Positions 1-6,144 of a stretch of 7,628 nt of DNA are shown piece by piece. The position numbers and the translations under genes are program-made. The stretch covers positions 8,146 through 15,773 of the forward strand of contig NZYH01000060.1 in assembly GCA_002697825.1 (NCBI GenBank). The letters run 5' to 3'. This DNA is from Nitrospina sp. GTDB taxonomy: Bacteria > Nitrospinota > Nitrospinia > Nitrospinales > VA-1. Position 1 is the first letter of the stretch. Each line of letters begins with the position of its first letter. The notes beneath the pieces were generated by a model that was not told where the DNA came from, did not search any database, and was given only the letters and a program-made list of their open reading frames with translations.

Positions 1-755
1 GAACTTTGCCCTAAACCGGTTCCCCAGAATCCGCCTCTTCCAAAGGCATAAAAAGATTGAATGACTTGAAACCCTATTCCAGATGGATCTTTCCAGGGGT
101 CGACAAAGGCAATTATTCTTTTTGTGCGATATTCGGCAGTCAGAATTGCTGAGGCTATAAAAGGAACTATTGCCAGAATTGAAAGAAATAGAAATTTTTT
201 CCTGAGTCCAGCGATAAACAGCATTGAGAATGTAACCGCAAAAATGATCATGGCGGTCCCAAAATCTGGCTGAAATAAAATGGGGATGAAAAAAAATCCT
301 AGCACGATTAAATTGGGTAAATAACCGTAAGCAAAATTTCTTAATTTGTCTGCTCGTTTTACTAAGGACTTGGCAATAAATAGTACGAGTGTAAATTTCG
401 CCAGTTCTGAAGGTTGGAATGAAAACCCTCCTAAAGTCAACCATCGACGGGCTCCACCAACTTTTTTGCTGAATTCTGGAAAGGTCACTATGATCAATAA
501 AAGGAATGTGAAGACCATAATCGGATAGGCATATTGATGGAGCCTGTGGTAGTCCAAGGTTTTTGTGAATAAAAGTAGAACCGTCCCTAGAACGCACCAT
601 AAGATTTGTTTCTTTAAGAAGTAATAAGAATCGTTGTGATCTCTTACCGTGTAGGCAGCGCTTGAACTGAATACCATTACAATCCCAATGAGAACTAGAA
701 TGGCTACGGTAATGCATAGGATTGAATCGCAATTTGTGTTCCGGGTTTTGTTCAA
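1..755 (-). CDS. ftsW: FtsW, septal peptidoglycan glycosyltransferase (SEDS family), 3' end cut by window
   Basis: FtsW is a multi-pass inner-membrane SEDS protein that polymerises lipid II into glycan strands at the division septum, working with the transpeptidase FtsI. The first 251 residues are visible and the frame runs off the window edge without a stop. Seen: a short cytoplasmic N-terminus, first membrane segment about residues 12-29 ending in MVFSSS, further hydrophobic segments about 51-64 and 76-92, GGARRWL (100-106), FQPSELAK (113-120), QPDFGT (162-167) and GLGQS (247-251), all hallmarks of the family. The catalytic Asp (D297 in E. coli) lies after GLGQS and is outside the window. 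The start is TTG at 755: it is the only plausible start between the in-frame murD TGA and the first membrane segment, and GAAGGA lies 9 nt upstream. The next in-frame ATG would fall inside the first membrane segment. FtsW rather than RodA is inferred from the neighbours murD, mraY and ftsI. Confidence 0.95.
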   Translation of the reverse strand, partial: MNKTRNTNCDSILCITVAILVLIGIVMVFSSSAAYTVRDHNDSYYFLKKQILWCVLGTVLLLFTKTLDYHRLHQYAYPIMVFTFLLLIIVTFPEFSKKVGGARRWLTLGGFSFQPSELAKFTLVLFIAKSLVKRADKLRNFAYGYLPNLIVLGFFFIPILFQPDFGTAMIIFAVTFSMLFIAGLRKKFLFLSILAIVPFIASAILTAEYRTKRIIAFVDPWKDPSGIGFQVIQSFYAFGRGGFWGTGLGQS

Positions 756-761
756 CGCGTA

Positions 762-2102
762 TCATCCTTCCAGTGTTTTCACGATAGATTTAAACTTATT
801 TCCACGGTCGATATAGTCTTCAAACATGTCAAAGCTTGCACAAGCCGGAGAAAGAAGTACAACATCACCTTTTGTAGCTTTCATTTTTGCAAGACGGACT
901 GCTTCTTCCAGGGAATCAGATTCTTCATAATCAAAATTACCATTCAACATACTTCTAAATTTTTGTTTTGTTTCTCCAATTAGAATTAAGTGCTTTACTT
1001 TCTTTTTTAAAATATTTTTCAATTCGGAAAAGTCGATATTCTTATCTTTTCCTCCAGCAATAAGAATAATTGGCCGATCAAAAGTATTTAAAGATTTACA
1101 TGCTGAACCTACATTGGTCCCCTTCGAATCATTAATGAAATCGACACCATCTTGATTGCATACCCATTCCAATCGATGCTCTAATCCTAGAAAGCTGCTG
1201 AGAATTTTTTGAATGGCATTCAAAGAAATATTAAGGAGTAGAGCTGTTGCTACGGCAGGTAAAACATTTTCTACTTGCCAGCGTAATCCTCGTGAAAGAG
1301 AGCTCAATTCACATACTTTTCCTTCAAAATTATTGAGAGACGCTATAATTTCTTCGTCTTTTATATAAACTCCACCCTTTAGCGAGTTTTTCATACTAAA
1401 GTAGATTTTTTTTGCAGGACAATTTTTCCCTAAATTACAGGTAATGAAATCATCTTGGTTTAAAATTAGAAAATCATTTTCAGTTTGATTTGCGAAAATT
1501 TTTTCTTTGACCGCAGAATATTTCTCAAAGCTCTGATGTCTATCTAAATGATCAGGCGTGATATTAAGAATAATTGCCACCTCAGGATGAAAATTTTGAG
1601 TTGTTTCCATTTGAAAACTGGATATTTCCAAGACTCGATATTCGACTGATTTTTCCTTCAAGAGAGAAATGAAAGGGGTGCCCAGGTTTCCTCCTACTTG
1701 GATGTTTTTTCCACCTTCTTTAAGTATTTCACCGATCAAGCTGGTACAGGTTGATTTACCGTTTGTACCAGTAACTCCAATGAGCGGGGAACTATTGAAT
1801 CGGCTTGCAAGTTCAATTTCACTTATGATTTCAGTTCCTTTTTCGCGAGAATCTTGCAGAAAATTTGCATCCTGGCTTACACCTGGGCTAACCACCACCA
1901 TCTCGGAATTTGGAAGCGGAGTGCAGTTTTGATATATAACTTTGATAGCAGGCAAAAGCTTTTTTGCATAACCCGATAACTGCTCTTGAGATTTATTGTC
2001 CATAATTGAAACCTCTGCTCCTTGAAGACTAAGGAAATTTGCAACAGCGATACCCGTCTTCCCTAAACCAATAACCGAAACAAATTTATTCTTTAAATCC
2101 AT
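762..2102 (-). CDS. murD: MurD, UDP-N-acetylmuramoyl-L-alanine--D-glutamate ligase
   Basis: Cytoplasmic ATP-dependent ligase that adds D-glutamate to UDP-MurNAc-L-Ala, the second amino-acid addition of peptidoglycan precursor synthesis. It has 446 residues, close to the usual 440-450. Domains: N-terminal Rossmann-like UDP-substrate domain with GLGKTGIAV (12-20); central ATPase with the P-loop GVTGTNGKST (109-118) and NITPDHLDRH (180-189); C-terminal ligase domain with GLEHRLE (306-312), NDSKGTN (324-330), GGKDKN (350-355) and LLSPACASFDMF (416-427). Lys199 in SAVKEKIF aligns with the carbamylated Lys198 of E. coli MurD. The ATG at 2102 lies 2 nt after the mraY stop. The only SD-like element is AGG, overlapping the last mraY codons with 5-nt spacing, so translational coupling is likely. 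It ends in TGA, in frame with ftsW. No key residue appears missing. Confidence 0.98.
   Translation of the reverse strand: MDLKNKFVSVIGLGKTGIAVANFLSLQGAEVSIMDNKSQEQLSGYAKKLLPAIKVIYQNCTPLPNSEMVVVSPGVSQDANFLQDSREKGTEIISEIELASRFNSSPLIGVTGTNGKSTCTSLIGEILKEGGKNIQVGGNLGTPFISLLKEKSVEYRVLEISSFQMETTQNFHPEVAIILNITPDHLDRHQSFEKYSAVKEKIFANQTENDFLILNQDDFITCNLGKNCPAKKIYFSMKNSLKGGVYIKDEEIIASLNNFEGKVCELSSLSRGLRWQVENVLPAVATALLLNISLNAIQKILSSFLGLEHRLEWVCNQDGVDFINDSKGTNVGSACKSLNTFDRPIILIAGGKDKNIDFSELKNILKKKVKHLILIGETKQKFRSMLNGNFDYEESDSLEEAVRLAKMKATKGDVVLLSPACASFDMFEDYIDRGNKFKSIVKTLEG
765..770 (-). promoter_or_regulatory. Ribosome binding site of ftsW, supporting a TTG start
   Basis: GAAGGA on the minus strand lies in the last codons of murD, 9 nt before the TTG at 755. 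It is the strongest evidence for the TTG start of ftsW, because no ATG or GTG is available in frame at a sensible distance. Confidence 0.7.
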
Positions 2103-2104
2103 AC

Positions 2105-3190
2105 TTACCTGAGTTTTAAAGTGCTCAGGCTAATCATTGCCAGAACGACAGCCACAATCCAGAATCGAACAATCACTTTCGGTTCTGACCAGCCCAGTTT
2201 TTCAAAGTGATGGTGTAGGGGGGCCATCTTAAAAAAACGCTTTCCTCCCGTATACTTGAAATAAGACACTTGAATGATTACTGATAATGCTTCAATAACA
2301 AAAATTCCACCTATAAGAATTAAAAGCAGTTCGTGCTTACTAATCACTGCTATTGTTCCTATTAATCCTCCGAGGGATAAGGAGCCAACGTCACCCATAA
2401 AAACTTGAGCAGGGTAGGAGTTGTACCAAAGAAAACCAAGGCTTGCGCCAAGGACAGCAGAGCTGGCAACAGCTATTTCGCTGGCATCCTTTATGTATTG
2501 GATGCGAAGGTATTCCGCAAATTTGACATGACCGCAAATGTAAACAATTCCTGTGTAAGTTAGCGTTGCTATAATTATGGGGCCAATAGCAAGACCATCA
2601 AGACCATCAGTCAAATTGACTGCATTCGAGGTTCCAACTATGATGAAAACAATAAATAAAAGGTATAGAAATCCGAGGTCGGGTTGAAATTCTTTAAAGA
2701 AGGGAACAGATAAACGTGTTGCGTACTCAGTTCGTGCTGGATCAAAATAAAGCAAGTAAATACCTACCCCCAAGCTAACCAAAGTTTGCAGTAAGAGTTT
2801 TTCTTTTGCAGAAATACCATTTCCTCTTCGAAACTTTAAAATATCATCTCGAAATCCAATTGAACCAAAACCTATTACTGAAAAAACAATAAGCCAAATA
2901 TAACGGTTTTCCAGATTTGCCCATAATAGTGTTGACCCTAAAAAGGTAACCATTATTAGAAGTCCTCCCATCGTGGGCGTTCCTGATTTCAAAGCATGAT
3001 GTTCGGGGCCATCGCTACGAATTTTTTCCCCAATTTGAAATTTTTGTAGAATTCGAATCATATAGTTTCCAAGTATTAAGCTAAGGATCAGCGCAGTAAT
3101 ACCGGAATAGGCAGAACGAAACGTAATGTATTTAAATACATTTAAAAATGAAAAATCCGAGCTAAGTGGGTAAAGCAAGTGGTAGAACAT
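2105..3190 (-). CDS. mraY: MraY, phospho-N-acetylmuramoyl-pentapeptide-transferase
   Basis: Integral inner-membrane enzyme that transfers phospho-MurNAc-pentapeptide from UDP to undecaprenyl phosphate, giving lipid I, the first membrane step of peptidoglycan synthesis. It has 361 residues against 360 in E. coli, with about ten hydrophobic segments. Seen: FYHLLYPLS near the N-terminus, SGTPTMGG (69-76), GFRDD (112-116) carrying the conserved Asp pair 115/116, NAVNLTDGLDGLA (189-201), FMGDVGS (264-270) with the conserved catalytic-site Asp267, and APLHHHFEKLGW (323-334) followed by EPKVIVRFW. Arg114, next to the Asp pair, differs from the small or hydrophobic residue I expect there. The ATG at 3190 follows the murF TAA by 9 nt. 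The leader is purine-rich (AGAAAAGAA) but has no good SD, which suggests coupling to murF. It ends in TAA two bases before murD. Confidence 0.98.
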   Translation of the reverse strand: MFYHLLYPLSSDFSFLNVFKYITFRSAYSGITALILSLILGNYMIRILQKFQIGEKIRSDGPEHHALKSGTPTMGGLLIMVTFLGSTLLWANLENRYIWLIVFSVIGFGSIGFRDDILKFRRGNGISAKEKLLLQTLVSLGVGIYLLYFDPARTEYATRLSVPFFKEFQPDLGFLYLLFIVFIIVGTSNAVNLTDGLDGLAIGPIIIATLTYTGIVYICGHVKFAEYLRIQYIKDASEIAVASSAVLGASLGFLWYNSYPAQVFMGDVGSLSLGGLIGTIAVISKHELLLILIGGIFVIEALSVIIQVSYFKYTGGKRFFKMAPLHHHFEKLGWSEPKVIVRFWIVAVVLAMISLSTLKLR

Positions 3191-3199
3191 TTCTTTTCT

Positions 3200-4597
3200 T
3201 TAAGTTTGTATGAATTCTTGAATTACGTTTTCCATCCTAGCGCTACGAGAACCTTTGATTAACAAGCAGTCACCTTTTTTAACTTTTTCCAACAAGTAAT
3301 TCACTGCTTTCATGTGTGTAGCGAACTTCCTAATTTGTAACTGTTGCCCAATACTTTTATTTGCGCTATCTGCCGCTAATCCAGCTAGCGGGCCTACCGT
3401 TACCAAATGATCTATGTTGGAGAGGGATATTTCCTTTCCCAAACTATGGTGCGCGGTTTCTGATAATGGACCAAGCTCCAGCATGTCACCTATAACGAAA
3501 AATCTTTTTCCCTTAGTTTTTATTTCCGATAGAGTTCGTAAGGCTTCCCTCATAGATTGAGGATTAGCGTTATAAGCATCGTTGATTATGGTTATTCCTT
3601 TAAAGTAGATCTGTTCATTCCTTTGAGGAATTTGATGATATTGTTCTAACCCCTTCCGCATATCTGTTCCAGATATGCCAAGAGAATGACCGGTAGCTAG
3701 GGCAGCTAGAGCGTTATAAATATTGCAATAGCCAATTTGCGAAAGTTTGATAGGGATTGACTGATTAAAAATTTTCGCAGTAAATGCAAACCCCTTATTT
3801 CCTAGATTTTGAATTTCACTTGCCTGTACGTCCGCTGACTGCTCTATTCCGTAAGTAATTGTTTTTATCCGCAATGAATTCGCCAATTCAAAAACCAAGG
3901 GATCGTCTACATTTACAATGGCTGTGCCTTTGTCATCTAGAGAGTTAAATAGTTCACCTTTTGCAGCCTGAACCTCCTTGACTGTTTTTAATTGATCGAG
4001 ATGACCAGCAGAAATATTTGTGATTACTCCAATATTGGGTTTAGCAATTTCAGCGAGTCTTTTAATTTCTCCGGCAGCACTCATACCCATTTCAAGAACA
4101 CCTACCTCATGTTCAGGCCTTCTTCTTAATAAAGTCAGAGGTAGTCCAATATGATTGTTAAAGTTCCCGTGTGTTTTTAAAGTTTTGAATTTAGTTTCAA
4201 TAATTGCAGCGACCATTTCTTTGGTTGTGGATTTTCCATTAGTACCGGTTATTGCAACAACCTGCAGAGGAAACTTGGTTCTTTGGTGGGTCGCCAGGTC
4301 CTGCAAGGCTTGTAAAGTATTTCTAGACTGTATAACGAAAGGCCCATTTTTTTTTCTAATCATTTCTTCAGGAAAACTTTTGAGGTCAGAAAGAATAATC
4401 CCTGCGGCACCTTTTTTAATAGCGTCACTTTGGAAATTATGACCATCAAAATTTTCGCCTTGAATACACACAAACAATTCTCCTTCTTGTAGGGTTCGGG
4501 AGTTTATGGAAACCCCACGAAATACTCTTGTGTTCTCACCTCGTAACAACTTCCCATCTACTATTTCCAGACAATCTTTCGCTTTGCCTGTTATCAA
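3200..4597 (-). CDS. murF: MurF, UDP-MurNAc-tripeptide--D-alanyl-D-alanine ligase
   Basis: Cytoplasmic ATP-dependent ligase that adds the dipeptide D-Ala-D-Ala to UDP-MurNAc-tripeptide, completing the pentapeptide that MraY uses. It has 465 residues, normal for the family (E. coli 452). Seen: N-terminal substrate domain with SINSRTLQEGELFVCIQGE (30-48); P-loop ITGTNGKST (116-124); THGNFNNHIGLPLTLL (142-157); LEMGMSAAGEI (168-178); NDAYNANPQSM (339-349), the MurF signature; GDMLELG (370-376); and KGSRSARME (448-456) near the C-terminus. The start is TTG at 4597. It overlaps the murE stop as TTGA, has AAGGAA 9 nt upstream, and gives an N-terminus that matches the family. The next in-frame ATG would remove part of the substrate domain. 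It is tightly coupled to murE upstream and is followed by mraY after 9 nt. Confidence 0.97.
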   Translation of the reverse strand: MITGKAKDCLEIVDGKLLRGENTRVFRGVSINSRTLQEGELFVCIQGENFDGHNFQSDAIKKGAAGIILSDLKSFPEEMIRKKNGPFVIQSRNTLQALQDLATHQRTKFPLQVVAITGTNGKSTTKEMVAAIIETKFKTLKTHGNFNNHIGLPLTLLRRRPEHEVGVLEMGMSAAGEIKRLAEIAKPNIGVITNISAGHLDQLKTVKEVQAAKGELFNSLDDKGTAIVNVDDPLVFELANSLRIKTITYGIEQSADVQASEIQNLGNKGFAFTAKIFNQSIPIKLSQIGYCNIYNALAALATGHSLGISGTDMRKGLEQYHQIPQRNEQIYFKGITIINDAYNANPQSMREALRTLSEIKTKGKRFFVIGDMLELGPLSETAHHSLGKEISLSNIDHLVTVGPLAGLAADSANKSIGQQLQIRKFATHMKAVNYLLEKVKKGDCLLIKGSRSARMENVIQEFIQT

Positions 4598-6144
4598 TGA
4601 ACTCGATTCCTTAAAAATTCTCTAGCAACCTCCCGGTCATCAAAACGCACTTTTTTCATGCCTAAAACTTGGTAGTTTTCATGGCCTTTACCTGCAATTA
4701 AGACAAGATCATTTTTTTTTGCCCGATTAATTGCATAAGCAATTGCTTCCCGTCGGTCTGTTATAGTTTTATATGGTCCGTTAGAAGGGATACCTTTAAG
4801 AATGTCAGCAATAATTTTCTCAGGGTCTTCTGTGCGCGGATTATCGGACGTGATTACAGTGAAGTTGGCATTTTTTATGGCAACCTGACCCATCTCTTTC
4901 CTTTTCCCTTTATCCCGGTCCCCACCGCAGCCAAATACGACAATAACTTCCCCGCGGGTAAAAGCTTTAGATGCGCTGATTGATTTAAACAGCGCATCTT
5001 GTGTGTGGGCATAATCAACTAGAACAGAAAAGTTCTGACCACTTTTTACAGATTCGAATCTTCCTGGAATGGCTGGAATTTCTTTAAAGGTATCTTGAAT
5101 TTTTTCGAGTGAGATGTCTCGGGTCGACGCACAAGCCGCCGCAGAAAGAAGGTTATATATATTATGTCTTCCAAGTAGATTGGTTTTAATATCTATAGAG
5201 CTACTAGGTGTTTTGAGGGTAAATCTACTCTGCGTTCCCTCAAGGACAATATTCTCTGCATAAAAGTCGGCCATATTGTTGATACCGGTTGTAATAGTAT
5301 TTACTTTAAACTCTTCGGCGAACTCTTTGCCAACCGGATCATCTATATTTATGATCGAGGTCTTAATAAGGTTTTCTCTGAATAATTTTGCCTTCGCATT
5401 TTTGTATTTGCCCATATCATTATGAAAATCGAGATGGTCTCGACTCAGATTTGTGAAAATACCTGCTTCAAAACTCATTTCGAAAACACGTTTTTGAGAT
5501 AGAGCGTGGGAAGATACTTCGAGAAAGCAATCGGAAACTCCCGCATCGACCATTTTCCTAATGCTTCGGTTTAAGTCGAGAGATTCGGGTGTTGTTATGC
5601 TTGACGGCACTACCGTTTCCCCAAAATGGCAATCGATAGTGCCTATTACACCGGTATTTCTACCATCAGCCTTAGAAAGAGCTTCAAGAATATAGGTTAA
5701 GGTTGTCTTACCATTGGTTCCGGTTACTCCCGTCAGACTCAAATCTTTAAATGGTTGACCGTAATAATTCGCACTGATTTTTGACAAGGCTTTTCGAGAA
5801 TCTTCTACACATAAAGTAGTAGCGTTATTTGTTTTTGTAATAAGAGAAGGTAGTGATTTGATTGAGGATTGCGCGATAACAGCAATTGCACCTTTATCCA
5901 CAGCTTCCTTTAAAAAGGTTTTTCCGTCATATTTTTTTCCCGGAATCGCAACAAAAAGACTGCCTTGACGGACTTTTCTAGAGTCGAAAGCGATATGTTC
6001 GATCTCTCGATTTCTATCTCCAAGGGAACCCACGACTTCAATTCCAGCTATTAATTTTTCAAGGTTTTTTTTAGGCATATTTTTTCCAAGGAAAAAATCC
6101 TTCTCCGAAAATGAAAACCATTTTGTCGATACAGATTGTTTCAT
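4594..6144 (-). CDS. murE: MurE, UDP-MurNAc-L-alanyl-D-glutamate--2,6-diaminopimelate ligase
   Basis: Cytoplasmic ATP-dependent ligase that adds the third stem-peptide residue to UDP-MurNAc-L-Ala-D-Glu. Seen: FDSRKVRQGSLFVAIPG (53-69), P-loop GVTGTNGKTT (139-148), ITTPESLDLN (183-192), EVSSHAL (209-215), NLSRDHLDFH (232-241), Lys251 in NAKAKLF aligning with the carbamylated Lys of E. coli MurE, VDYAHTQDAL (376-385), FGCGGDRDKGKR (404-415) and AGKGHENYQ (484-492). DNPR at 434-437 is the signature of meso-DAP-adding enzymes, so the substrate is very probably meso-diaminopimelate. The start is uncertain. ATG at 6144 overlaps the ftsI stop (TAATG) but has no SD, and the full 516 residues carry about 22 more N-terminal residues than E. 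coli MurE would predict. ATG at 6078 (residue 23, MPKKNLEKLIAG) matches the usual family N-terminus. The identity is secure. Position 382 is Gln where the family usually has Pro (AHTPDAL). Confidence 0.97.
   Translation of the reverse strand: MKQSVSTKWFSFSEKDFFLGKNMPKKNLEKLIAGIEVVGSLGDRNREIEHIAFDSRKVRQGSLFVAIPGKKYDGKTFLKEAVDKGAIAVIAQSSIKSLPSLITKTNNATTLCVEDSRKALSKISANYYGQPFKDLSLTGVTGTNGKTTLTYILEALSKADGRNTGVIGTIDCHFGETVVPSSITTPESLDLNRSIRKMVDAGVSDCFLEVSSHALSQKRVFEMSFEAGIFTNLSRDHLDFHNDMGKYKNAKAKLFRENLIKTSIINIDDPVGKEFAEEFKVNTITTGINNMADFYAENIVLEGTQSRFTLKTPSSSIDIKTNLLGRHNIYNLLSAAACASTRDISLEKIQDTFKEIPAIPGRFESVKSGQNFSVLVDYAHTQDALFKSISASKAFTRGEVIVVFGCGGDRDKGKRKEMGQVAIKNANFTVITSDNPRTEDPEKIIADILKGIPSNGPYKTITDRREAIAYAINRAKKNDLVLIAGKGHENYQVLGMKKVRFDDREVAREFLRNRVH
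4607..4612 (-). promoter_or_regulatory. Ribosome binding site of murF, supporting a TTG start
   Basis: AAGGAA on the minus strand lies within the last codons of murE, 9 nt before the TTG at 4597. It supports this non-ATG start, which overlaps the murE stop by four bases. Confidence 0.65.
6079..6098. repeat. Perfect inverted repeat (9-bp arms, 2-nt spacer) abutting an internal ATG of murE
   Basis: On the plus strand ATTTTTTCC (6079-6087), then AA, then GGAAAAAAT (6090-6098), which is the exact reverse complement of the first arm. On the minus-strand transcript it ends directly before the ATG at 6078, the family-consistent alternative start of murE. The purine run GGAGAAGGA lies immediately before it (6106-6098, sharing one base). 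An alternative pairing, AAGGA (6102-6098) with UCCUU (6092-6088), would exclude it. It could be a translational control hairpin or a chance product of A/T tracts. Confidence 0.45.

Noticed and set aside
346..528. Plus-strand open frame of 60 codons
   Set aside because: It lies wholly antisense to ftsW in a conserved region (GGARRWL to PSELAK), has no recognisable product and is explained as a shadow of the real gene.
1669..1932. Plus-strand open frame of 87 codons
   Set aside because: Antisense to the murD P-loop region. The predicted protein shows no domain and its composition is that of a reversed coding strand.
3191..3199. Terminator or promoter between murF and mraY
   Set aside because: The gap is only 9 nt with no stem. 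Continuous transcription and coupled translation explain it better.
4155..4442. Plus-strand open frame of 95 codons
   Set aside because: Antisense to the murF P-loop and N-terminal domain, with no family resemblance.
4712..4720. Run of T on the plus strand as a possible terminator
   Set aside because: It lies inside murE (Lys-rich codons on the minus strand) with no GC-rich stem next to it. Similar T/A runs occur throughout this AT-rich coding sequence.
1749..5719. Recurring P-loop coding sequences in murD, murF and murE as DNA repeats
   Set aside because: The similarity is the shared GTNGK(S/T)T motif of paralogous Mur ligases, not a duplicated DNA element. The flanking sequences diverge.
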